Positions 1-12,830 of a DNA stretch of 64,000 nucleotides are shown here, piece by piece. The notes beneath the pieces were generated by a model that was not told where the DNA came from, did not search any database, and saw only the letters and a list, made by a program, of their open reading frames with translations. The stretch spans positions 530,571 to 594,570 of the forward strand of contig JAYKAV010002790.1 in assembly GCA_035582835.1 (NCBI GenBank), given 5' to 3'. Source of the DNA: Phoebastria nigripes. Lineage: Eukaryota; Chordata; Aves; Procellariiformes; Diomedeidae. The stretch's first letter is position 1; every line of letters begins with the position of its first letter. Both the position numbers and the translations under genes were made by a program.

Positions 1-2488
1 CCTGTGTGCTCACACCCCCTCTAGTCCAATGCAACCCAGGCATCCGGAGTCCACTCAGCCTTGCCACAACCACCTTGCTCTTGTTGAATAAGGCCGACCC
101 CACCTAATTTCTCTGTTCTTGCCAAGGCTACCAGTACAAGGAAGCTGAACAAAAAAACCCTCTCAAACCTCTTGTCTTTCAGAGACAGTCCTGTTATTGA
201 GTGGAATTTTTCTGCAACAGGAGCCTAAGTTTATCTGACCTTTAATATAAAAAGCACTGTTGCTGTAAAGTAATTCAAATGAGCATTTCTCTTGAGCACC
301 AGCTATAAAACAGTGCAGTTTTTTAAATGAGTTCACGGCAAGTGCTCTGGGCACATAGATAATAGCTGCATCCTGCTGGATAGCTGCCCTTAGCCTCTGT
401 CTTTTTAATTCCTCCTGCCATTAATGATTTTCCCTCATGTTCCCAGTGCAGATACAAAGAAAACAATTCCAAACCCACTAGTAAGCCCAATGTTCAGATG
501 CAAGCGCCACGGTATCCACAGTGATTCTGACCTTCCTCCTTGTAGCCAGGACCAAATTATTCACCTTTGGCGTAATTTTATCATGGTCAACGGAATTCCA
601 CAAGAAATTACTTTCAGGTAATTCCCAGTGGACAGCCCAGCAGGAGCTGTTTACATTGATGCTGATTCCCAGAGCTGTCCCTGGTATTTTTAGGAGAGAG
701 GTTGGAAGGAGGAGTTTTGATTTTTCAGGATGGTGTTTCCAGTGATTATTTCCCTTCTGAGTAGAAAATTAAATAACTTTAAAATGTACAAAAAATGACA
801 TAAAACTGTATGCAATCTCTTTTATTCAACTAACTAAAAATAAGAGGCTATCTTCCATTACTGTTGGGAAGCTGTAAAAGACTGGGGATGTGATTTAGTT
901 GATAATGTTATTGAGCTTCTCTGACAAAGGTACATCCATCAATAACTTCTGTTATTATGTTTTTATGTCCTCTAAAAATAGCTGCTTATTTGCTTTACAT
1001 CTTTTTCTTCTCAGAAACAGTTTGTGGGACAGCTCTTTTTAAAGAATAATTAATTTTAGCTTATAAATTACAGGACTCCTTGAGGTTTCCCTGAATAAGT
1101 TAGAAGACATCATAAGTCATTCTCTCTCCATTTCCCTTTCTCGTACTTGTATGGCATTGCCTATGGAAAAGGAGAAAACTCCCATGCCAGTGTGGAACTG
1201 AGCTGTAGTAAGGGAACCTGGGGTTTGCCCATGGGCCAGGAGTTAGCACAGCTAGGCACTGGTGTGCAGGAACAGCCCGTTACCACCTGGTGACTTTAAG
1301 ACCTTTACTAGGCCGTATGGAGGAGATTTAGGACCCCTATGGCTCTCTCTAACAAAGAGAAAGAGATCGCCATCAAACTCATAACACAGGTGGGAACAAA
1401 CAGGTAATAATAAGGAAAACAAAACACAGCCTCATCTCGTTTCAAACAGCAACACCAGCTCCCATCAGGAATGTTCTCTGGGGATTAATATCTGCTAGCG
1501 GTTAATGAGCCAAAGCACAATGTGGGCCATTAACTCCTCCCAGCTGGTTATCAGTTCCCCAGGAAATGTCCTACACCTCAATCATTATTGTTCAATTACA
1601 CCCACATCGCTGGGTCCTGCAGCCTTGCTGCGACATCACATTTCTAACAGCTGTGTTTGGCCAGCCACTAACTAAAAGGCTGCATCCCAGTTTGAAAGTC
1701 AGTGGAGGGAGAAGGACATGAGGGCTGGTTGCTGAGCAGCTGTGGTCAGTCCTGCATCTCCCTGGCTTTCCAGCAGAGCATACTGACAGTAGATTCAAGT
1801 AGAGAGGAAAGAAAGCAATAGTCACACTTCTTAGCTTAGCTGTGGGCAATGATCAAGCCCGTGGAAATCAGGAGCCTCCTCCAAGTATCTGCCCCGCAGA
1901 ACGTGACAGCTTCACTCAGTGGTTCCCATGCAGAGGTGTTCAGAAACCTGACTAGCCACATTGCATAGGCAAATCTGATTTCTCGTTTTGTTTTGTAAAG
2001 CCTCGTCTTTCACACTTCCTATGAATAGCACTGTGGAAACTGCTGTGTGAATCTGCTATCAAAATGTTTGCTTTTGGTACTGTGAAACCTTTTTCATAAA
2101 GTTAAATCACTAGGTCGCTTTAATGTCAGAATACTATCTATCTATATTACGTGTGTATATAACAGCTCATTTAGTATTTAAATACACAGTAAATCAAACT
2201 GGTGAAAGTTGAGATGAGCTGTTTTCATAGCATAGAATTGAAACAAGAAGGCTCATTTTTCAAATGGGAATAGTCCAAATGAATCAATGCTGTCATCTTT
2301 TTGTGAAATGTGTCAATTTTAATAGAACTGTCTCTTTAATGGAAACATTATTCTGTCAGAAATTTTCCAACCAGTTATATACCCAGCAGCAACTGGTAAA
2401 AATGCCAGCACTGGCTTTGAAGGCTGTCCTGCTAGCCCAGGGCAGTCTGGCCAGTGAGCCAGCCAACAACCTCCTTTGCCTGAGGGGA
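1..2488. other. Gene-free unique sequence
   Basis: I see no gene, exon or recognisable repeat here. Open frames are under 90 codons and match no family I know. The stretch is AT-rich with short homopolymers. At 1481-1560 several TAAT cores (ATTAAT, GTTAATGA, CCATTAAC) lie close together, which is reported separately as a weak regulatory candidate. Confidence 0.6.

Positions 2489-2518
<30 letters not shown>
2489..2518. repeat. (GCT)10 trinucleotide microsatellite
   Basis: Ten perfect GCT units (CAG on the other strand) lie in a locally GC-rich patch. Three frames through it stay open briefly, giving poly-Ala on plus, and poly-Gln or poly-Ala on minus. None of the surrounding frames is recognisable as a protein, so I treat it as a non-coding microsatellite that is probably length-polymorphic. 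Confidence 0.95.
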
Positions 2519-2519
<1 letters not shown>

Positions 2520-4306
2520 CCATGTGAGGGTGCGGGTAGGTCCCCCCTTGCCAGCCCCAGTGGTGGGACCTGCTCCCACCGCACGGCTGCTTGCAGAGTC
2601 CTCGGTTTTCCTCCTTCTCTGCCACCTTGCAGCTAAGTATCATCTCCTGTAGTGTCACATACCAAACTGCCACCACTCCTTTTTCAGGCAGAACGGCAAA
2701 CTATGACATCCAAGGGGTTCACATCCCACCCAACTGCTCAAGTCCTAAGGGACAACTAGGGAGGCACCTTCCAGTCCCTTGGAGTATTTTTTATTTACAT
2801 TTTATGTGAAGGTAACTTTGCAATATTTTCTTTATTCAGTGTATTAAGTGGAATGAGTCAAGATTAAATAAATGAATATTTAAATACCTGGGGAAAAAAA
2901 GCTGAAGTTTTGAGGAGTCTCAAGCACATGGGACACTAAAAATGAAGAGTTTGCAAAGCCGATGGCTATTTGTTGGCTTTAAGGGACAAACTTAAAAACA
3001 AAAATCCCAATAATGCCATGAAATTTTAAATTAATTTGCATCCACTGAGAGCTACATATGCAAGCAGAGCAAATAATCACAAATGAAAATCTCAAAGTGT
3101 CACTTGTTTTCATGCATAAAAATGTAAGTAAGTTTTGAATGTCCATGGGAACTCCCAAAACACCTGGAACTATATAGTTCAGGGAACCAGTCTGGAAAGT
3201 TTTATCCTGGTTGCTGCTTGCGAATCAAGGCACAGTATCTGTATCTTCTACACCTATTAAATTCTCACCAGGTAAGTGTGTGTGTTAGCTGGGTTTTGTC
3301 AGAAAAACTGGGCTGCAAGAAGTGTGTTGTACAGGATCTACTTTTTAAAATGTAAGTTAAACAAGGTTTCTTTTCCTGGATATAGCATTGTATCTTTTGT
3401 CCAGCTGGAATTGTGACATGCAAGCTCTAGAAGGAAGGTAGTATGAGTGTGAAATAAAAAAAGAAAAAGATTTAATTTAAAAGCCATATGTTAAAAGCAA
3501 CATCTGTAGAGTGAATTCCAGACAGTCTCAGAATAGACTTTTGATCTTCTGTTCTCATTCATTGCATAGTGAGAGGCTGTTGNTACAGCAGAATGCAAAT
3601 AAAGTAGGTAGTCTGTTTCTCTGTACTGAACCTTATAAATCTCAATTCCACTTGTACTCCTAATCTTGTACTCAGCTCGTAAAAAAAAATCCTTAAGGAT
3701 AAAGGAAGCTAGTTAAAAGGTGTGAAGAGTAGTGATGCTGAGCGAGAGCCCTGCTGTGTTAGGCAGGCACACGGTTACCACTTCCCCGAGGGGCATCAGG
3801 GCCTTGCTGCAGGCTCTCTCAGGCAGACCTTGGTGGCTGTGGCAATGACGATGCGGTCGGCGTCTGCACAACGCCTGCCAGGGAGAGGGGGAATTGGGAC
3901 GGCATTCAGACAACTTTTTCTTTACACATCTCAGAGACCAAACACCTCTACCTTCCCACTAGAAGATGCTGTTTCTGCTTGCTCTTTTTGCTTTCTCTTT
4001 CCAGGGTTTGCCCTGAACTGACCTTGCAGTTTTCTCTCCCTGCTCTCGTCCCTCAGGCCAAGCTGGACTGCCTAGAAGGTAGCAGTGCTACCAGGATGGA
4101 GTGAAGCTCAGAGCAAGCCTCACCCCCAAGTACTTACCCAGCAGATCTCTGCGTCCTGCATTATGTTCATTATTATTCTGTTAGCATTTTATTTTTTGTG
4201 GTTACCTCAAATATGGTTTACATGAGCTGCAGTTGCATCTTCGACAGGCGTAGCTAGGAAATCTCCATTGCCTTCTCAATGGCAGGTGTTTTGTAATCTG
4301 CTCTTC
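2519..4306. other. Gene-free sequence with a small CpG-richer patch
   Basis: No gene was recognised. A strong splice-donor-like string (CAG then GTAAGT, junction at 3271/3272) is present without a convincing exon. Around 3840-3905 the DNA is GC-richer, with about seven CpG dinucleotides, which stands out against the CpG-poor surroundings. A single N lies near 3583. Confidence 0.55.
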
Positions 4307-4323
4307 AAAAAAAAAAAAAAAAA
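4307..4323. repeat. A17 homopolymer
   Basis: An uninterrupted run of 17 A lies directly before CGTCTAC. I do not recognise the sequence on its left as a retroposed element, so this is a plain homopolymer or the tail of something too old to identify. Confidence 0.9.
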
Positions 4324-7300
4324 CGTCTACAGCTACAGTGCCTAAATGGCAGCTCCTTCGGCAGTGACTCCAGGAAAGCTTTCTCCTACACGCCTGTCCA
4401 TCAGCGTTCTCTCCTGTGAAAGACAACGAGAAGCTTCTGCCATCCTTGCACTTGCAACTTGTGCTTGTAACTCCTAAATTGTGCTCCACTGCTATGCTTT
4501 GCAGGCTCCAGCAGCAAGGTTCCCAGAANGAGAGCCAAAACAACTCCCTATCAATGCTAATGAGGGTCATGTGGATAAGTCTTTATTTGCTGCACATTAA
4601 ACTTACCCTGAAGGACAATTTCCAAGAGTTTAAAACTTCAGTGAGATGGGGAGGGGAGGGAGGAGTATTAAGACTCTCTCCTAATGTCAGTGCCTTCTGG
4701 CCAGTTTCNTTACTTTCATTTTATTCCTTGCCACTGATCCTTAAATAGAATTTATGGTTGTCCATTTTGCACTCACCTTTCTCATAGGGTCACAGATGTA
4801 TCCATGCAGAATGATTACTATCACACAGCCAGAGGAAAGAAATACTCTAGAAAAAAAGGAGGATAAAAGCTCTTGGAAAAAATCAAGCTTCTCCTATCTG
4901 CTGTAGGAAAGACCCAAAAGGGACAGAGTAACTTTTCAGCTTTGCATACGTTATGGCAGCAGCTTTGCGGTTAGTCTCACCACGTCCAGCATTATCCTTA
5001 GTAAGAACACAGCTTCACAGAAAGAATCCAATGTTCATGGAGAAGTTACGCTTGTCAGCACGCTGGCAGAAAGTAATCTTCCAATTACTTGTAAGGATCA
5101 CATCTTCTCATGCCATGAGAAATAATATGCTGTCCCTGAAAGTGCCATGCATAGAATGAGGCAACAAAACATACACACTGTCCTAGTAATATCTTTGACA
5201 AAACTGCCAAAATGATAGTTATACTTCACCCTGTTATTGTGACTCCTTTATGTACCACTTCACTGGCGGTGTCTTACCACAGGAGCACATTATTATGTTG
5301 GGTTGGTTTTGTATATCAGATGGAGTGGAGTACCATCTTTGATGCATCATTTCAGTGACCCCTTCTTACTTGGGTCAGTGGTCTGGTTGCTACCTTGAGG
5401 TGCCCTGCNTGCAATGCTGGTCCGATATGTGCATGTGTGAAAGCCAGCATGTCACCATCTAACCTGATGAGCCAAGGAAACATTGCTGATACGATGCGGT
5501 GCCCTGAATGTACTTTCTGTAAAGAGATTATGTAGTGTCTACAATGCCATCTGCAAAGAAAAACCTACATAGACCAACAAAGAAACACAGAAATGGAGGG
5601 GATCCTACTGGTTTCACTGGGTTTTTAAGGATTCAGAACAAAGCGATGAATAATTTCATTCAAAGTGGCTGAGCAAGATTTTGAAAATTTTCAGAACTTC
5701 AGCCTTCAAAAAGAAAGGTAACACAGTAATTACTGAAGAAAACTAACACTGCAAAACTGTCTTATTCAACAGAAAAGTAGCTTTTATGTGATCTCTGCTA
5801 ACTTTTGGCATTGTTTTATTCTGAGAGATTGACTTTAGTGTGACACTAGCCACGTTGCCTACTTATAACCACAAAATAGTTTACCGTCAAAGGGCGGAAA
5901 AGTTTAAAAAGTTTACCATCCACTTTTGAAGAAGTGTGTAAAAGAATCTAAGTAAACTGGTCTTGAATTTTGAGAAATAAAATCTATTTTTTCATCTTTC
6001 CTCCCTTAGCTCCTGTGTATCTTTTCACTTGGTCATACTTGGGACTAGAATTATAAATGCCAGTACAACCATCAAAAAGATGTTAGGCACTCAGATCCTG
6101 TTTCAGCTGGAGTTGAGCACTGAAGTACAAGGGGACCCTTTGAAAATCACAGTTTTCAGTGTTGTTTGCTAGCTACAAAGGATCCTAAAACATTTTAAGT
6201 AATGAAGAAGATAGGGGATACACTTTAAAAGATGCCCACTGTACCTCAGATAAGGTTACTGATGTGAAACACCTAGCCTCCTCAGAAGAAAGAATTATAC
6301 AAAATCTTGCAAACATTTGTCCTTATGAAAATTTCCACTTTTTTTTTTTTTTTTAATAACTCAAGAACTTGTAGATCTGAAACACCCACATGTGGTAGTA
6401 CTTAAAGTGAGGGAACTGGAACCTCTTGGAATTTTTTCACGCTTCTTTCACAATCAGCAGAGGGTTGCGAAAAGAAAGGTTGACATATGGGTCACTTTTG
6501 CTGACACACTGCTAGATCGCAAGCAGCTGCCAGACAATTTGTTTCAAGGACATAGAAATCATTGAGTTACAGTAAGAGAGCTGCACACATCTTAGTCGGT
6601 AGCTCCTCTGTGGAAACGTAGACCTAAGTTTGAAAGTGGTCTCCTTCACTTAACTAGAGAATATACAGAAGAAAAACTGCTTTGTAGGTCTTTTAGAAGA
6701 ATTGGTTTGCTAATTCTAAGATATTTTGATTCATTTCCTCTTTCATAACATGGTAGTTGGAAATGCATAAAAAATTCACAAACATAAAATATTTCTAAAG
6801 AAATAGACTTCCTACAGAAAACCAAAAGCTACTTTTCAGACTTATGGAAGTTCTCCTGAAAAATATCATACTTCCTTCACTGCCTGCTCAGATGGTGGAA
6901 TTAGTGTGGCATTTAAAGTCCTTTATGGCAGAACTGTCCATGTAAGGTTTGCACTTTCTCTTTTTTGTGTGTTTGCACCAATCACATGTACAGCAAAGAG
7001 TCTGTTTATGGTCCCAAAAGCAATTGGTACTATTTGTATGTAATTTTTGCTGAATGAGTCTTCTCCATTGGCATATTTTTTCTGCCTAAAAAGCTCTTTC
7101 TAACATTCTCATTTGTAAAACCAATGCAACGATGGGAAAGTGAGCTGAGCTATACTGTGATTCACAGATAAGAGTTACACTTCAACTGATGGTCCTTATT
7201 ACTGCAGAGGACACAACTGACTTTCAGCTTGAGCTTAGGTTTGCTGGGCTGACAGAACACAGTCAAACAGAAGTCACTGAGAGACAGTAAAGGTAAAACC

Positions 7301-8794
7301 TTCACTAACATCTGTAAAAAATTAACAAAACCTTCCCGAAAATATAAAATATACGGCATGTAAAGACAACTCTGAGTAGAATTTTTTCCTCTCAAGGCAC
7401 ACACACTCCAAGAGACAAAATTATTAATGATGGATTAATCTTTTCCTGCCGCTTATTCCTCATATACACCTCAGTCTGTAACACTGCAGTCATTTGCTGT
7501 GGAGTTTGTGATGGTGCCATGGAGAGTAATGACTGCAGTTGACAAATTAGGCATGGAACAGGCTAACTGCAGCAATATTCTTGTTTATATCACTTCAACT
7601 CACTTTTAGCCTTGAAACTGGGCACATAGCTAGTTTGTGTAATTTCTTCTGCTTACCTTGGTTAACTTAAATTACTCCTTATTTCATCATGTCTTAACAT
7701 TGGCCTGAGTTTCTGAGTCTCTTCATGGATGTCCTGCCACCACAGACACAAAACAGAGCTCCCAATCTTTCCCTGACAAGTATATTTTTTCTTTTGCAGA
7801 AACCACTTCATCTTCCTTGCCAGTTTGCTCTTTACAATAGTTCTCTCCTTGATCCTAAAGCTGCATCAGAGATAAAGTTTTCCCCTTATTCCCTCCATAA
7901 CCTTCCGAAAATTGGTTACCTCTCCTCTCCACCCTCACAGATAAATTTCTTATTCCCCTGCTATGACCAGAAGGCTGCTACAACAATCCTTTTCCTGGCT
8001 TGTCAGAACTGTCTTGAGGAGGGTGGAGAGGTTGCATTCACTGGTAGAATGAACTATTCATCTAAAAAAAAAATTATCACAGCATTGCTTGTCACTTCAG
8101 CTATGATCCACTACAAAACCTTTCTCTCTCTTTCTCTGCTGTGAAATACCTGCCTAGGCTATGCCCTTGTTTCTGCTGTTGACCCCTTCCTCAGCTTTGC
8201 CAATAACACCAGTCTTCTTGTGTTTTCCTCTCATGTAAGAAGAGGCCTCCAAAATTTCCCCACTTCAAAACTGTCTCTTGTCTTAATGTTGACAAAAAGC
8301 ATATGCTTGTTAAAATTCAGGCAGCAGACAAGCTGGGTTTACTTCATTTCAGGCTAACTAGCATTGAGTCATTGTTATCTCTCTGTTCCCCCTCCTGGTT
8401 CAGCAGACATTTTTCATTACTTCCATTACACTTAGGTTTTAAATTCCTATATAAGATATGTACTCTACCTTGTAGGATGAGGCCCACACGCTGGATTAGT
8501 TTCTGACAGCTGCCTCAATACAATAACAGAAATAATATNTTACTACCTAAGTCGTGGAGAGTGAGACCTGCACTTGTAGGCTTGTCAGTCTAATTGGCAC
8601 CTTCGACAGCTACCATAATTTGCATTAAAATAGCTGACACAGAACAAATTCCTGTTTTATATTAAAACATCTAGCAAACACAGACATGAAGGCTCAGCCC
8701 TGATGGAGAGAGTCAGAGGAAAGCTATTGATGAAGTGATACTTCATGGTGTTTGGCATGTGTAGCGTTACATGGTATGAGCACTGTGTGTGTTT
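4324..8794. other. Gene-free unique sequence
   Basis: There is no recognisable gene, RNA gene or mobile element. The region is AT-rich with a T16 run at 6339-6354. The longest frame, 139 codons at 7725-8144 on plus, has no family resemblance and its composition follows the local pyrimidine-rich DNA. Single Ns lie near 4530, 4709, 5409 and 8539. Confidence 0.55.
6339..6354. repeat. T16 homopolymer
   Basis: Uninterrupted T run followed by AATAACTC. No flanking duplication or SINE body was recognised. Confidence 0.9.
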
Positions 8795-8817
8795 GGGATG
8801 GGGTGGGAGGTTGGGGG
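8795..8817 (+). other. Predicted G-quadruplex motif
   Basis: Four G-tracts of three or more (GGG, GGGG, GGG, GGGGG) are separated by loops of roughly 2, 1 and 5 bases. This satisfies the usual G3+N1-7 rule on the plus strand. It follows a short GTGTGTGT stretch. No gene or promoter is visible next to it, so any role is unknown. Confidence 0.6.
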
Positions 8818-11800
8818 TTGTATAGATACCTTTGAGACAGCAGCTCTGCATTAAGGAGTGTTTCTAGTTGGAGAGGGAAAGAGAAAAGCAAATGAACAAA
8901 CTTTACACAGGAGATGGTTACCTTTCAAAAAAACCTCTTTCATAAATGAAAAGGCAGCCTTTCTTCCACAGCCTAGTGAAGCCTGTAAGACCAGTTGGAA
9001 AAGCATCGGTCCCTCCCCAACAGGGTGCCCTGAGCAGGCCCAGTACCTCCTGGGGTGAGGGAACTGCCAGGGGAGGTTTCGCCTCTCAGCAGCATTGCTT
9101 GGCCCTGAGCACACTGACAAGCCGTGGCTGAGGTCCCTCAGCAGACCCCCATCTCCTTTCCCTGGGCTCTTGTTCAAGAAGCAACAGGTCTGCCTGAGAA
9201 GCTGCGTTTGGTGTCTAAGATGCTGCATTTTGTGATGTGGGCACAGCTCGCCCCAGGTACCACTGCCGAGGGATGCTGATGCACTACCCTTTGAGCAGAG
9301 GCAGGCTGGACAGACCAATACAAGATACACAATGCTTCTGAACTGGCTGCTTTTCACATCCCCATGAAGCATTGATAGCTTTGGAAACATATTTTAAAAC
9401 TAAGCTTTTTATGACAATGAGTGAACTCAAAGCCAGGTGAAAGCTTGCCATTCAAAAGCCATTTTGAAAGGGGAAAGCATATGCATAGCTATACAAGAAG
9501 TGTTTTCTATTAAAAAAAACCCCATAGGCTAAAGAAGTAAAATGAGGTCTATAATGTGGGCCTATAAACCCAACATACTACCAGCTTTTGTACACTGTTT
9601 GGCATGGATGTGTTGGGTTTTTCTGGTAGTGTGAAGAAACCATCTTGTTTATGTCCTACTAATCCAGTGTTATCATCTCCCCCCACCACCCTTTCAAGTC
9701 AGATAAAACAGCATAACCAATTCTGTCTCCACAGGCTAATCTGCATAGTCCTCATCTTGCCACTTCACTGGTATTTAATGTTCTCTCTACAAATACGCTG
9801 ATTCAGCTTGACCTTCATCTGACACTTCTTAACATCCCCTCTCAACCAACTTTACAGCCACCTTGCCAGCAATCTTTAGTTCAGACACAGTCTGGGTCCC
9901 TGCTCCTCTGCCAAACATTCATTTTTGCGTGCATCTGTCCAGATTTTCCATTCCTCTGCTTCGATGTAATTCAGTTACGCTTAATTGAGTTACCCCTGAC
10001 ATCCTCCAGTGGCAGAGAAGAGACCTGGCTGATTGTCTTTGTTTTGTCAACTGTAATTCTCAGTTACAGTTTTCTTAAAACTATCATCTCCAATTCACTG
10101 CCTATTTCAGAGCAGGGGTGGACAAAGCTCAATTTGAATGGCAAGTTGTATATAAACGGCTTATTAGACCAGTCCCTGGAGTCCTTGGGGGAGCACCAGC
10201 CCCCATCGAGCTGGAAGCTGCTCAAACGCCCAAGAGAGCCTCTGCACTGAAGGGCATTCAGTTAAAATAGGCAAGAAGGATGGCTGGAGGGAAAGTGTTA
10301 CCATAACAAAGACATGGAGCTGAGGAAACACTGATTTGCCAGACTTATATAGAAGAAAACTGAACAGATACCATTAAGGTTTGACTCAGTACCTCTTCCT
10401 CATGACAATACTTTTCCCATCCACAAGCAAATTTTTAAAAAAGTATTTCTTCTCCATTCTTTCCATTATTTTTTTCCCAGCTAAACAGGGTTAGAGTGGG
10501 CCAGTTCATTACCTAGTGCAAGGCTTGCTGTCCCCACTGAAGTCAGCAAGTGCACACTGTTATATATATCTCACGCATGTTGGGGCTGATGACTTTTATT
10601 TCCAGGAAATGCAGTGCTGCAGAAATAGCGTCTGTAAGGATCTTTTCGCAGAATTTCTCAAGTTTTTACGGACACTTCAGGTAGCATTTGATGACTTCAT
10701 ATTTTCTGAGAACAATATGAGTGCCACCAGAGAAACAGCATGGGAAAGACAAAAGCCGTTAGTGTTTTGCCTCTTAAAGATTTCAGAACAAAGTTATTGA
10801 ACGGATGTAGCAAATATGGATTTGTATACGTGTTTACTCTGAGAAATGAAAATGGCTGATAACTTTTTTTATGAAGGCGGTATAGAAAATGAGCTGTGTC
10901 AGAACAAAAATATTTCATCCTGACAACTCCTGTTTGGAAGATACCATTAATTCTTTGTCACATGCTCAGTATTTCAGAAAATTATTTTGTGCATATGTGC
11001 GTATTTAAAGATTAGCTAAAGTTCTTGCATCTTAATGCAAGCAAGTAAAAAGGTACTTTGTAGTTTACTGCATTACCATTATTCATTGTGTTTTATTGGT
11101 ATGTTCTCTCTATTTTATTAGTACTTAATAGTAAAAGCTTTGAGTGTGTTTTGCTTTTTGAAAGGAAAGATTAAACTGCTTACTATTCTACAATAAACAG
11201 ATGTAAAATAGAGGCAGCAATAAAAGCACAAATAGAGGCAACCAATAAAAGCAGTTGGGCATGATATAAGGATAAGAGATTCAGGCTAAATAAATTTGTT
11301 ATTTTAAATGAGAAATGAAAAATAATCCTTCAAAAAGTAAGTTCTAAATTTGTCAAAATATATGTCTAAACATATGTCTTAACAATCATACCAGCATTGT
11401 AAAACAAAGGGACTATACCAGAATTTCTTAAGCCTGCGTTTCCCTGGTATGTTCTGGAAGCATGGCAAAAAATAAAGCTGATGGGAAACACCACTGAGAA
11501 TGGTAAATTCCAATTTTCTTACATTTGTGAAATTTTGTTCTAGGGAATGCTGTAATGTCTTTCACTCCTGTGCTGCCAGTGTTTGTGCATATATTTAACT
11601 TTACTCCCCTGAATAGTCTCATCAAATTCTCTAAAATCGATCATAATTTTAGAATTAACAATGGAGATGAGAGCTTGCAGGATCTGGAGTGCACTTTAAC
11701 CTTCTAACCTTAAACTACAGCTAAAAATTTTCTAACTTTTACCTTTAGTAGAGTTCTTCTAATCCCTTTCAACATCTTGCAATTTTGCAAGTCTAGAAAC

Positions 11801-12768
11801 AAAAGAACAGTTTGCAGTTTCAGGGCTATATTTTCTTAAGTATCGTATTTCAGAGCCCTTGTTAAGTTTAGAATAATGCATAATCGAAGCTGAAAATTAT
11901 CTTCCTCCTCTAAATTTGTCTCTATGGACTTCTAGACCTCAGTATTCCTTGCCAAGCTNTAGTTAATAAAACAAGAAAAGGTTTTTTTTCTTTGACTATG
12001 AAAATAAGTCTTTTCTGTTGCTTCATTTACAAAATATTTTAAAAAAACAAAACCTGTTTTCTGAAGTGAAAAACTAGATTGAGATGCTGATACACTTAGT
12101 AAATCATCACTCCTGAAAAGTGGTACTATTTTATGGTGTTTCACACCTTTCTATAAACAGAAATCATGTCATGCTGNTAAATGCTGCCCAAGGAGTCTTC
12201 CCCCCCGCCGCCCTTATTGTTTTTTGATGGCTTCTATTAATGCCTAAGAGGAAATACTACATATTTCATGTATAATATCATCACCGTATATGAAGTATTT
12301 TGATTTGTTATTTGTCCTTTGAAAAGGTGTACCTTCAAATTTACAAAACAAAACCCCATATTTTTATCTGATTATGTGAGCTACTGAATGCCTCTTTGTT
12401 TGTCTTATATGAAAAATAAGTAAGCAGGGAGAATCAGAAAATCTATTATATCATTAGAGTTGTCTAATTTCACAAGTATGAAAATGGGACCATTTCCAAG
12501 AGACGTGTGCTTTTTTATCAAAACCTTTCCTAGTCTATTTCCTGTATCNGCACAGTCACCAGAATCTGTCATTCACTGAACCTTGCATTTGCACAAACTG
12601 AAAAATTCGAGGTAGCCTTTTGTTATAAATCTGGGCTCAAGAACGAACATGACCTGAGAACTCTGAAGATCTAATGAGGGAACTGCAGTTTATATGATAG
12701 TACAGATTCCCTAGATAGTGGGAATCCCTAACAAGTATTTGTTCATGTACTTTGGCTTGGATACTATT
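8818..12768. other. Gene-free unique sequence
   Basis: Nothing recognisable as a gene. A 179-codon minus-strand frame at 8851-9390 is the longest outside the CR1 elements, but its translation shows no domain, and the GC-richer DNA there lowers stop-codon frequency. A short tandem duplication lies at 11206-11253. Confidence 0.5.
11206..11253. repeat. Two-copy tandem duplication, about 24 bp unit
   Basis: Two copies of an AAATAGAGGCA...CAATAAAAGCA unit lie side by side (11206-11228 and 11230-11253). They differ by a one-base length change and one substitution. Each copy carries an AATAAA hexamer, and a third ATAAA-type motif lies just upstream. Confidence 0.8.
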
Positions 12769-12830
12769 AACAATATAAATATATTTTTAAATATATGTAT
12801 ATAATATATATATTTATATTCTCATATATG
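12769..12830. repeat. AT-rich low-complexity tract
   Basis: About 60 bases made almost only of A and T, dominated by TATATA and AATATA steps. This is simple low-complexity DNA. No origin or scaffold-attachment function can be claimed from sequence alone. Confidence 0.85.

Noticed and set aside
2319..2579. Minus-strand frame with nine consecutive Gln
   Set aside because: The Gln run is the translation of the (GCT)10 microsatellite; flanking residues are not recognisable.
3034..3041. Octamer ATTTGCAT (also at 8618-8625)
   Set aside because: An 8-mer is expected about this often by chance in 64 kb of AT-rich DNA.
7725..8144. 139-codon open frame on plus
   Set aside because: Composition mirrors pyrimidine-rich DNA (many Leu, Ser, Phe, Pro); nothing recognisable.
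8851..9390. 179-codon open frame on the minus strand
   Set aside because: No domain or family resemblance, cysteine and serine rich without pattern, and the local GC-richer DNA makes long frames more likely by chance.
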